NCBI GenBank assembly: GCA_964017155.1
Contig: OZ024862.1
Span: forward strand, 37,735,675 to 37,799,674
Length of the DNA: 64,000 bases
Direction of reading: 5' to 3'
Source of the DNA: Oasisia sp. SBJ-2009
Taxonomy: Eukaryota > Annelida > Polychaeta > Sabellida > Siboglinidae
The notes under the pieces are model-generated. The model saw nothing but the letters and a program-made list of their open reading frames with translations, did not search any database and had not been told where the DNA came from. The translations under genes and the position numbers were made by a program. Positions 24,291 to 34,915 of this stretch are shown here, one piece after another; within the stretch, counting starts at the first letter, position 1; every line of letters starts with the position of its first letter.

Positions 24291-27200
24291 GTGAGGCACA
24301 AACAAATCTCGTGCATTGCATTGCACTGCACTGCACTGCACTGCACTGCACTGCACTGCACTGCATTACACTACATGTAAATAATGTGAGTTCATTGAAA
24401 TGGCATTTTGGCAGTACTAGTAGCCTCTCCACTGTAGTAGTTAACAGAATCAGGACATCACTTTTGCAGTAACTTCATAAACATGCTAAAACAAATGTTT
24501 TAAAACACCAACATTCTGTTTTTTCAACAGTTTCCTTTGCCTTTCATATGGACAGCATTTTAGATATAGCGAAATATCTATTCAGTGGACATGCTAGAGT
24601 AAAACTCTTCGGCAAAGGAGGAGTTATAATGTACTTCCTGTATGAATACAGAGGAAATATGAAACACGGAACATACATAATGATACCTCTTCTGCAGAAG
24701 AGTTCTACTTCAGCATCAGTATGTTCTGTAATAAACAATTTGCTGTATTTAAAGGGGATCCATATGAAAGTGGAACAGTGAATACGTCTCCTGTCATACC
24801 AGGAGATGTATATATCTCTATCCTAATAATATAATTTTATTTTGTGCCATATATCAGGAATTTGTTTGCTCAGAGGCACATAAAATACATTGTAACACAT
24901 ACATATTTAAAATATTCATAATCAGTTAAACTTGCATGTAAAGACGAAATGTTAAATGATGATTAATAGATAATTAAATAAAGCTTTGAAAAGTCCTAGT
25001 TCATACGCTAAACTTATCAGCAATAAATAGATAAAATAAAATAATTAATAAATAATAAAATATATTAATAACTTAATAATAAATATATTAATAACTACCA
25101 TATAAAACGTCTTGTTCCTGTCTCTGCTGGTGAGTGTGCTACGGTACTCTACATCCACGTCCCCAGCTGTGGTTGAATCCAGGCAGGACTTTGTCATCCA
25201 TGAGACTAATGAGTCGGCTTTGTTGGCTCGGCCCGAAAGCATCCAGCACTTGCTCAAAGGCCTAGCACTCGATGAGTTTGATGTCGTAATCTGTCGTTCA
25301 TTGCGCAGATGAAATTGATCGTTTGCTTTTTTATTGTTGTGTAGCACCAACGCCACCTTTCCCGGAATTGTCCTAAATCTGTGTTTGGACCATTTATCAA
25401 CAGTACCCATCAATTTGGAAGCAGTGGATGGGTGCTGCGTAGTGTCATGCATGCGTGGCCACGTATGTCTGAAATTGAATTCAGTGGAATGTTGATTCCT
25501 GCTTGGTGTTCAGTTATCACATTTGTTGGTGGTTCCTATTATCCTGTTCTAAATTTTCTTAAATTATTTAGTTTTGTACGTGGAATTCCATGTTATGAAC
25601 TATATTTCACTTTGTATATGTGATGACCAATTTGGGTTCTGTACAACAGAACATGCCATACAAGAAACATAAGATATACTTGTGTTTGTTTTGTCAAATT
25701 AACTTGTTAATAAGTAGTTCAGTGGTATTATTTTGAAAGAAGGATTTTTTTTTGAAGCATCTGATTTTCTGCTTATTTGTAGTTAAATTAAAATATAAAT
25801 GTGTAATTAACTAGCTGAACTAATTAAATTATTTGAAGTTTGGCAATATGTAACAGAAATTCCACCTAGTGGAAAAACCCATCACTTTCAGGTTGCAACA
25901 TTTCTTCATCTGTGGGTATACCGAGATATTGGTAAATTATATTTTTAAACATTCGTAATTCAACCATAACTGTTTTGGTGTCACTGCAATAGGGTTATGA
26001 TGATATGATTCTTATTGCCATAACTACTAAGATTAAAATGGTGTTTGTTATGACTGCTATGTGGTATTTATGTGGGTAAATTGATATGAAAGGTTATGGG
26101 GGAGACAAGGTGACTGTTGAGAACGCATCTGGGACTAGGGAATAGCCAATTAACAAACAATAATCAAAATGGTTGATTTAAAATATTTAAATCTTTTTCC
26201 CGATAATTAATAATATAAAAAGTGACACACTTAACTTGTTCCCACTGAACTTAAAAATAACGAAATCTTGTCAACCCATTTAATTTATTTCACCCAAAGT
26301 ACGGCATACTGAAGATTTTCAATATTTTGGTGATATGTGTGGCGGTCTAGGAAAACCAGTCAGATTGACAAAAAAATCATTTGCTTTTTTATTTCAGAAA
26401 TGGAAATCTACACTATTTACATATCCTGTACTGTTGACTATATTCAAATATTCCCACCAGAAGCAAAGTTACAGGAATTTAGAGAGGGCCCCTATCAGAA
26501 ATTACTTAAGGAGAAAAACGAGTTTTAAAGTCAAGATTCATTCTTCACATGAAAACCACACATTATGATGCATAATACAGTAACTGTTGTAGTTATGTTA
26601 TAAAGCCCTGTGAGGGAAATGTAGCTGTGTGTGTTACCTTTACTGTACTGAAAACATTATCCAATTTTGATGGTTACTTTTAAAGTTACACAAAATTAAA
26701 CAGGACACACATCACACTTGATTGCAGGAGAAAATCGAGTTTTAAAGTCGAGATTCATTTTTCGCTTAAACACCACACTATATGCTGCATAATACAATAA
26801 CTGTTGCAGTTACCTTATACAGTTCTGTGAGGGAGATGTAGCTGTGTTTGTTACATTTACTTTACAATACCCTGCATATTCATCAACGCCAATGTGTTCA
26901 GACAACGAGCGATATCGTTCTGCTTCAGTCCGTCCATGGGCGCCGCCATCTTTGATTTTTCGAAGATCGTAAACACGAAATGAAATTCGCCACGAAGTCT
27001 GTCTTTCCAACGAAATATCGTTAAACAGTTAAGAAATATGTACAGACACAAACTGTAGCAACATCAAACTAAACTAAATACTAATCGAACTACTAAAACA
27101 ACTAAAATCCAACTTCCAAATACAAATCCGTTCTGCTGTAACGTAGAACGATCTTCACAATTACAAAATCCTCAAAAAATGCAACTTACACTTGGGTAAT

Positions 27201-30200
27201 CAGGAAACTACTTGGTGAACGTATAAATAAGTATGTTAGCAAAAACATCGTAATGAAATCTAAAAATGGACCGACTGACCCAAAAACACCTTTACGGCGC
27301 GTTTACGGGCAAATACGCCTAGCGACTTCCGACTCATTTTCCTAGACCGCCACACATATATCAATACAGTGTCACATGTTGATATAAATGATTGTGTTTC
27401 AGGTGGTGTATTGCGATATTGATTCATTGATTAACTATTACATGTTTCAGGGGGCAAAAACATCAACCAGTATGGGAGGGTGTTCACCAACGGTCGCCCC
27501 CTGCCCGACCATTTGAGGGTGCACATCCTACAGCTTGCCCTTCAGGGGGTGCGACCTTGTGAGATCAGTCGCAAGTTGCAGGTGTCACATGGCTGTGTGA
27601 GCAAGATTCTCAACAGGTACGCAACGACACAACTGTTGATGTCAGATCTGTGGTAGAACACATTGGTTTTGGTTGTTAGTGCAGTTAGCACTGTTATGTT
27701 ATAAACCATATAAAGAAGGTGTGACTGTTTGTTGCTTCAATTTGATCTTCCATTTGAAAGGTGTAGTGGTCTTAAGATATAAATCATGGTGTTAAGTTTG
27801 AATTAACTATATTAGGCCAAGGTCCTTGGCTATGCTTCAGCGAAGGTTAAACCCACTGCATGTTAGTTTTATTATGGTACAGCCCCTAGGCAGTATTTGA
27901 ATGAAACTTTGCTGTAAGTTTGTATTGTAGTCACCGTGGAAAAAGGACTTACATTTGTTTTGAAGAAAACTTCTTAAATATCTTGAAAGATTATTTGATC
28001 TGGTCAAAACAAAACTGCATACACTGCACCCTGCCTAAGGAATGTTGTATTTAAAGGTTGTACAGTTGTACATGGAATGTTAAAATGATAACAAATCTGT
28101 AATTGTCCCTTTCCCTTTCCTCTCAGCTGATACACAGGAGCATATACTATTATAGTAATAATAACAATGAAACCTTATTCACCATTTTCAACCTGCAGGG
28201 TGCAATCTGTACTTTGGCCTACATTACATTGACATTCTAAATGCACTGCAGAATTATGAGTTATCAAACGTTAACCTGTGTCACATGTCACTCATGTGAC
28301 GTATCGATCACTTACAATTAGATCCCAGTCCGTGCGGTTGACAGGGCTCAAATTTCAGATCAACTTGTTACGATGACAGCAGACATTTTGATTTTCCCAT
28401 TGGTTAAATTGTCTTGGAAAGACCATGAATGCATGTGGAAATGAAGATTTAGCCCAAATTAAATATAATGCAAGGGCAGCATTAAGATAAGTGATCACAT
28501 TTATATAGCTCTCAGGTTGAAAAAAGTTAAATTATTTCAAGAAACATTTGCAAATGAATGAACAATTTCTGTAAATCTATTTCTGGATGATAGTTTGCTT
28601 TCAACTATCTTATGGTGAAGATGTTTTCTGGTTTGCAGACTCAAAATGTTTTATTTTTCACCATGTTTTGCATTTAAGGATTGCAACGACAGCAAATGTG
28701 GTACACTGTTCCACCAGCAGATGTCACTGGTCCACTATTGTTTCATGTTAGTAAAATCGTCATATTTAGACGTTTGGTGTCGGGAACGCTGCACAAGAGA
28801 TAGGTGGATGGGATATGACAGCGGTGTAACGTGAAATGTATACACTCAAAATTATGTTGCACTGGCATGGGTTGTTATATTATGAATGTAGGGCAGCAAT
28901 GTAATTCCCACTTAGTAAGGGGTTCTGTTTCCTTCCCTTGTTAATGGTAAACACGGAAAATTGGTCAGCATAAATCATCATTTTGTATTAATTGGAAAAA
29001 ATGATAAATCAATGTATTTGTTTAAAAAGATTACATCAACGTGTTTGTTTGCGGGGTATGTCACGATTTTACTACTTGAAATTTGTTATGCTGCACTTTA
29101 TGTGTCGTAAATAACAATTGTCATATAAATAAATTGGTAAAAATGTCAGCAACATTTGATGAGCAATGAAATTCCTGTCAGTGCAGTAGCAGAGGGTGGA
29201 AGGATACTAACAAAGCCTGTGGTCAGGCAGCACTTAATACTTACAACTACGTGTCTGGATCTAACGTTGGATAGTTGTAACCACCTCACACTTCTATTTC
29301 TGGTACGCACGTTTACTACGTACGCAGGACCTGGTTCACCAGCTATTAACACAGAGGTAGACGCCTTATAAGTCTAATTGGCACATGCATTTGTGGGAAA
29401 ATCTGTAGTTTTCGTTCTAGTTTACTGGTCATTGAATTTTTAATATTAACATGATGGTGATTTGTTAACCAAACTTCAATAACGTTGTTATTATTATATG
29501 TTTGCGAATGTATTTTGTTGTATGTATAAATGGTGAAGGTAAACTGAATATTACTTTCTGTGCATTTCAAAATGTGTTTGGACAAAATGTCCTGAAGATT
29601 TTTCATGTCTTATTGCTGTCAGGTAGAAGTTTATGAGGAGTGTAAAAAAATCCAACGGGATGAGTTGGAAGGCATGCTTTATGTGTGTGCAAAAGGATAA
29701 ATATAAACGTGATTACATCAATTTCCTTAGCAACCCAGCCTGTTCATGCTCCAGGTGTTTTGGTAGTGGTCGCTTAAGAATGTGTAAATAGGTCGTTGCC
29801 ATGGCGATGAGCTTCTTCAGCGTAACTACATTTTGTCTCAAGCAGTTCTGCCAAGGCAGTAATGACTTGTAAAAATTCCATTAAATCATAATTATGTTCC
29901 ACCTGATTGTGTGAAACTGCCAGACGCTAGATAATCAGTGGTGCCATCTGGTGGACTAAGATTGAACACTAGACATTTCTGCTTCCAATTTAGTTTATTT
30001 TCACTGGGACATATTGCGGTTTATCTTCACTAAAGATGAACAGTAAAATAAAATTTATTCTATTAATTCTTTTGATATTTCACGGTATGTTTGCTGCAAA
30101 GACGGGCACGGATTGGTTGCTATTGGAAAATCCATCCAAATTTATGCCATTGAAATTATTTGATTCAGCAAATCAGAACTATTGTTTAAAATATCAGACT

Positions 30201-33200
30201 CAAAAAAACAAGGTCAGATGCATTTGTATAAAAGTCTAAACACATTTATTGTTTCTTCAATAGAAGTTACGTTGCGGCACAACAAACACCAATAAGCAGC
30301 TAAGCGACAAGATTTAAGACAGATAACACTCATGACAGCTAATAATTCAGACTAAAATATGTGATTTTGTGTTGTTTTAGGTATCGCAAAACTGGTAGTA
30401 TAAATCCGGGACAGATCGGAGGAAGTAAGCCAAAGGTCACAACCCCAGACGTTGTCAACAAAGTGCGGCTGTTCAAGGCTGAAAACCCACAGATGTTCGC
30501 ATGGGAAATACGACAGAGGTTTGTGTTGGCCTTTTCCTCTGGCATGGCTGAAAACAGCTTCAAATTGATGTGCTGAGTTTTGTTTATGTGATGTACCAGA
30601 TTGCAAAAAGACATGTCCAGGTGACATTGCAAAAATATATGTCCAGGTGACATTGTAAAAAGATATGTCAAGGTGACATTGCAAAAATATATGTCCAGGT
30701 GACATTGTAAAAAGATATGTCAAGGTGACATTGCAAAAATATATGTCCAGGTGACATTGTAAAAAGATATGTCAAGGTGACAGCAATGAAGGGACAGACA
30801 AACGATTTAGTAATGACAACAACAAATAAAACATTTATTTATTAAGTTTGACAGTTCTGAAATCTGGTGCTATTAGGTGTGGTATTGTAGATTATTAGGT
30901 TATTAGTGTTACTTTGTATTAATATTTTATTTACCAAGTAGTGTAGTAGCAGAGTGACCTAAACCCTGCCCTACGTAATTGTGTAACACATTTAGGCATT
31001 TATTTTGGCACTTAAATAAACTTACAACTCAGTCCCAAAACAGTTCCTTTATTCCCCCTGCTTACCGTTGTGTGTGCCACTTTCTGCCAGGCTGCTTGAA
31101 CAAGGAACGTGCAATGAGGGAAACATTCCGAGCATCAGTTCAATCAACCGCATAATCCGGGACAAGTCGCTCTCCCAACGGTGTCGCTACGGCCTCGGGC
31201 CCAAGGACTACGACGAGGTATGTCCTAATATGGTCATGTGTTTTACTGTAGAGTGGGATCAGCATTGCAGTCAGTTTGGATGGGTGGGTGGGTGGACAGA
31301 CGGACGGACGGACGGACGGACGGACGGACGGACGGACGGACGGACGGACGGACGGACGGACGGACGGACGGACGGACGGACGGACGGACGGACGGACGGA
31401 CGGACGGACGGACGGACGGACGGACGGACGGACAGTTGATGGATTATTTCATTGATTGACTGATTGATCGATCAGTGGATTGAATAATCTATGCACTTGC
31501 AAATATATATGTACCTATAACTTAACAATATAATATTTAGTTATCTATAATATCTAAATTATATATTACACATACATTATGTGTGTGAATGTTATCCAAA
31601 ACTATTAAGACAGGTTTTACCAATAATCGTACTGGACAGTCGTGTAAACAGTTAGACATTGTGTCATTTATTAATATTATAAAGCGTTGCTTCTCTGCCG
31701 GTTTCTGGCAGTTGTGGGTTCTACACTAAAATGCGACAACATCGCGTAAAAAACCAGTGTCATTAGCGCGGTGTCTGCTTCAGTCGGCAGTGTCTGTCAC
31801 ATGTCGTTAATTATGCATTGCGTTCTCGTTGCTCCAGTACGGCTACTGCGACAGTGATGACATCGACGGCGACGACAGCGCCTGTGACAGCTCCTCCGAC
31901 ACAACGCCGCAGTCTCCCGGCGCCCCAAAGGTAAAGAAAACAGCGACGAAATCGACGAAGCCCCCCGCACTGGTGGCCCAGCTGATGCTGAGGGACATGG
32001 CACGCATTGCTGAGCACGCCAACCTGGTTGCTAAGCAACCGACTGAGACGGAGACTGAGCAGACGGATAAACACGAATCGCAGGTGGACGATGTGAAGTC
32101 GCCACAAACACCAGAGGGCGCCACAGAGGCGGAGGCGAGCGAGAAGGAGGGAAAGAACGGCAGTCAGAACTTGTCTCTGCAGTATCAGGAGATGTTTAAG
32201 AGACTCGTGCAGGTCATCACGAAAGATCCGGTTGTTGTAGCGACTACCGGCGCCGCCAAGCAGCAAACTAACACACTGTCGTCTAGCGTGAACGAAAAAG
32301 ATGCGATCGCTGTGCAGGGTTCAGTGGCGCCACCTTGTGACACCGCAGAGCCCACGGAGCAGGCCACAAAAGACGAGCATTTAGTCAACGGCGCCGCGGG
32401 TTCGTCGACAACATCGGAGGAAAACGTGTCGCGCAAACCAAGGAAAGGCACCCCCATCAAACTGGAAACAACTCAGGCTCCTGCGAAACGGCAGGAGGAA
32501 GTGACGGATTTGTCTGTCAAACAGAACTTGCGGGCGTCTCTCGATGCGTCCGAAGCAGACGTCTCTAAGAACCCGGCTCCCGCTATGTCGGTACATCCGG
32601 CGAAGGCACACACCCGGTCACATGACCTGGCTGTGGTGCCATCTGGTGTCACCCCGCTCGATCTGAGCACGCCGAAAGGAGCTGTGGGCTGCGCGAGCGT
32701 TGCCTCAACTCCCGAGGAGCCAGAAGACATGAGCCTCAAGTCACAGACACACAGCCCGGCGGCGACACCCGAGGACGACGGAAAGGACATCCTCAAAAGT
32801 CAGACTCTCCTGCTCAACGGCAAGAAGTACGAAATCGTTCCGCTCGGAGACGGGCGGTGGATCTCGCAAAACGAGTACGAACTTCTACGGGGTTTGGGTG
32901 AGATTTCAGGCAGCAGCAGTGAGAATTGCACGACGGACGGTAATCGAATCGGCTGCGGGACAGTCCCGAAAACGTGCGTGCAACAGAAGAGTGCGGCGAA
33001 AGCTTCGAAGCGCCAGATTGTCGGGAGTAGTTCCGGTGATCCGTACGCGAAACGTCAATGCAAACCTATCAATGCTCTCGGGGCGAAGTCGGCTATCAAC
33101 ATGACGAAAAGTCACCCCGATAAAAACGGGAACGAGACGAGCGACCAGAACGGTAACGAGCCAATGAGTGGGGTCGTGACCTCGTGTGGTGGTGACCTTG

Positions 33201-33274
33201 ACCCACATCACCTCATTGACAAGGACATGCAGAAGTACACATGTCTCACTCAGCTGCTGAAACCGCAGCAGTAA
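23693..33274 (+). CDS. Pax-family transcription factor (paired domain, no homeodomain)
   Basis: Predicted coding exons are 23693-24290, 27451-27616, 30381-30518, 31091-31217 and 31838-33274. They total 2466 nt, an exact multiple of 3, encoding 821 residues. Residues 201-326 form a complete paired domain, the bipartite helix-turn-helix DNA-binding module of Pax proteins. It includes [31 protein letters not shown], the linker [29 protein letters not shown] and [11 protein letters not shown]. No homeodomain and no YSIxGILG-type octapeptide is seen. Flanking regions are low-complexity and acidic, with SUMO-type VKQE (8-11) and IKLE sites and CtBP-type DLS motifs (VLDLS 118-122, PLDLS 616-620). 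The unusual start of the domain ([17 protein letters not shown] instead of the usual NQLGGVFVNGRPLP) argues against Pax1/9, 2/5/8, 3/7 and 4/6. The lophotrochozoan Pax-beta (Pax-alpha/beta) group is my best guess. Nuclear localisation is expected. Family call is firm; subfamily is inference. Confidence 0.9.
24308..24367. repeat. CTGCA/TTGCA pentanucleotide repeat
   Basis: About ten units of (C/T)TGCA start roughly 20 bp downstream of the Pax exon 1 splice donor. Confidence 0.9.
26336..27356. mobile_element. TA-flanked 1 kb TIR element (mariner-like MITE)
   Basis: The ends are perfect 20-bp inverted repeats, TGTGTGGCGGTCTAGGAAAA on the left and its reverse complement on the right, each flanked by TA (26334-26335 and 27357-27358). 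That fits Tc1/mariner-type insertion. Inside, about 140 bp is duplicated (about 26514-26650 and 26734-26870; shared ATTCATT, ACCACAC and TGCATAATACA phrases). No transposase frame is seen, so it is non-autonomous. Confidence 0.7.
27451..27616 (+). CDS. Pax gene, coding exon 2 (paired domain N-terminal half)
   Basis: Acceptor ATGTTTCAG|GGGGCAAAAAC; donor AACAG|GTACGC (phase 2). Encodes the PAI subdomain, including [20 protein letters not shown], the turn and recognition helix, and HGCVSKILN. Confidence 0.92.
27617..30380 (+). other. Pax intron 2
   Basis: 2764 bp of AT-rich sequence within the paired domain. No repeat array or other gene recognised. Confidence 0.85.
30381..30518 (+). CDS. Pax gene, coding exon 3 (paired domain linker and RED part)
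   Basis: Acceptor GTTGTTTTAG|GTATCGC; donor GACAGAG|GTTTGTG (phase 2). Encodes [19 protein letters not shown], then [20 protein letters not shown] and AWEIRQR, covering the invariant GSxxPGxIGGSKP linker and the start of the RED subdomain. Confidence 0.92.
30600..30782. repeat. 26-bp tandem repeat, about 7 units
   Basis: Alternating 26-bp units of the type GT(C)CAGGTGACATTG(C/T)AAAAA with ATATATG or GATATG form a 52-bp dimer repeat in Pax intron 3, starting about 80 bp after the donor. Confidence 0.9.
31091..31217 (+). CDS. Pax gene, coding exon 4 (paired domain C-terminal end)
   Basis: Acceptor TTTCTGCCAG|GCTGC; donor GACGAG|GTATGT (phase 0). Encodes [20 protein letters not shown] and [10 protein letters not shown], the last helix of the paired domain. 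Confidence 0.92.
31286..31434. repeat. (GACG)n microsatellite, about 37 units
   Basis: Nearly perfect 150-bp tetranucleotide tract 70 bp downstream of the Pax exon 4 donor. It keeps open frames alive in several registers but is intronic by splice logic. Confidence 0.95.
31838..33274 (+). CDS. Pax gene, coding exon 5 (C-terminal region)
   Basis: Acceptor TTGCTCCAG|TACGGC, phase 0; stop TAA at 33272-33274. Encodes residues 344-821: an acidic start, low-complexity Ser/Thr/Pro/Glu sequence, [18 protein letters not shown] and EDMSLK motifs, and one ordered-looking block (about 665-701, [20 protein letters not shown] and following). No homeodomain. Basic patches near the C-terminus (KASKRQ, YAKRQCK) could act in nuclear import. 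Confidence 0.9.
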   Translation, partial: YGYCDSDDIDGDDSACDSSSDTTPQSPGAPKVKKTATKSTKPPALVAQLMLRDMARIAEHANLVAKQPTETETEQTDKHESQVDDVKSPQTPEGATEAEASEKEGKNGSQNLSLQYQEMFKRLVQVITKDPVVVATTGAAKQQTNTLSSSVNEKDAIAVQGSVAPPCDTAEPTEQATKDEHLVNGAAGSSTTSEENVSRKPRKGTPIKLETTQAPAKRQEEVTDLSVKQNLRASLDASEADVSKNPAPAMSVHPAKAHTRSHDLAVVPSGVTPLDLSTPKGAVGCASVASTPEEPEDMSLKSQTHSPAATPEDDGKDILKSQTLLLNGKKYEIVPLGDGRWISQNEYELLRGLGEISGSSSENCTTDGNRIGCGTVPKTCVQQKSAAKASKRQIVGSSSGDPYAKRQCKPINALGAKSAINMTKSHPDKNGNETSDQNGNEPMSGVVTSCGGDLDPHHLIDKDMQKYTCLTQLLKPQQ

Positions 33275-34854
33275 CGTTTGTGGAACGGAACAAGGACAAA
33301 TAACTTCATTGTGTTTGGTGTCATGTCATATCTTCAGTCTGATACTGGTCAGATATTGTTGTTACTACATCCAATCCAAATCAACTTGTGTGTGTTTGTC
33401 TATACATGGAGTGAACTGGAATGAGTAATATTCACTTCTGACAGATCAGTTGTTTCAATGGTGATTTCACTTTTGTGAGCAGGAATCACTCACAAGTGAT
33501 CAGATAAACAAATAGCATGTTTGATAGTTTTTCTAATGACGATTGTGATTTCTAATGTTGCGATACAATGTAATGTAAAATCATGTGTTGTTTAGAATAA
33601 GAGTTGTGAGTTGATGTACGACAAGCGTTCAAAGGTTGGGTGGGCAGTCGTGTGTGCCGGTGCACTTGTGCAATGCAACGGTTGGACAACAGGTGGCAGC
33701 AGCGTAGGGGTACAGACCACCATTATTTCTTTGTTCAAGGCAGGAATTTAAGGGAGTTTGACGATTAAGTTGCTCTGACGACGATACTGCATTTGTGTTG
33801 GAATATGGTGAACTTTGACCCCAAGTTACTGCGTTCAATGATAACCCGTTGTGTGTGTGTTTACTTTTAAAATCTAACTGGGAGTTATGTTGATTGTCGC
33901 AGTGTGTCAAAGTTCAATGTGATCATGTGACTATCATGGTTGACTCAGTGTGGAATTTTCATCTATTATTGTCTCAATTTAGTCAACTTTTCTTGATTAG
34001 AAGCAGCTACGTGCCAAAAGCATCAAATCAAAGTTGGCCACAAGTGTGTCAGGCATTTTTGTTTTGTGCTGAATTTTGTGTGATAAGTATCGGTGGCTAA
34101 AATTGTGCATTTTCTGGTATATTTTGGTTCCTCAGAATAATTCCTTTACTATACTAGAATATAATGTGTGGTTGCTGCTGTAATTCGATAGATCCCAACA
34201 AGACATTTGTGTGCGTGTGTCTGAGATGAAGTTACACTAATTGCAATTTACTGGATATCGTTGAATCACTTTCAACAACAATGAAGAACTGATGTTTTGC
34301 TGTCAAATTCTTTCTTTTATAAGTGTGGGTAAAATTGCCTGTACATTTGTGTGACATAGCAGTAGGCGGTTGCATGATTACTGTTTCTTAAGTACAAGTT
34401 TATGAAGTACTTGAAGTCTTAAAATGATGGTCTTTTTTGGAGGTCATGTTACAGTGACATGGCAGTCACATATGGTGCTGTATATACTTCACACATTTAT
34501 GAAGTGATGACCTGTTAATTGTACGATGCGTTCAGTTTTTTAGAAACTGTCTTTAACACGGTTTTGTCTAGACTTTGTACGGTGTCATATGTTGTTTACG
34601 TTGTGTACATTTGTAATATACAGTGTATGTAAGTTGTTTACATTTGTTGTTTATATGTACTGTTAGCAATCCTGATTTGCCAAATCAATGACTGAAATAT
34701 GCAGTATTAAGCTGGTTCAAATAACAAGGTATACCTCTTGAGAACGGTGCATGTTTTTAAAAAAGCTTTAGTGAATATCAAATGCAAACTGACAGACAAG
34801 CATGTAGACATGCATGCATGCATGCATGCATGCATGCATGCATGCATGCAAGCA

Positions 34855-34915
<61 letters not shown>

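Larger units (their letters stand above)
24291..27450 (+). other. Pax intron 1
   Basis: Contains a CTGCA pentanucleotide tract close to the donor, an AT-rich tract near 25.0-25.1 kb, and a 1 kb TIR element (26336-27356) that ends less than 100 bp from the acceptor. A - strand open frame at 25045-25452 is unassigned. Confidence 0.8.

Noticed and set aside
24291..24472. Extension of Pax exon 1 frame past 24290
   Set aside because: It reads a CTGCA microsatellite; splicing at AGAG|GTGAGG joins exactly in phase to the paired domain.
25045..25452. 135-codon - strand ORF in Pax intron 1
   Set aside because: Could be a decayed transposon fragment, but no transposase motif is visible; ends in AT-rich repeat sequence.
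31068..31439. Frame running through Pax exon 4 into a TDGR repeat
   Set aside because: A strong donor (GACGAG|GTATGT) at 31217 and an in-phase acceptor at 31838 show that the (GACG)n tract is intronic.
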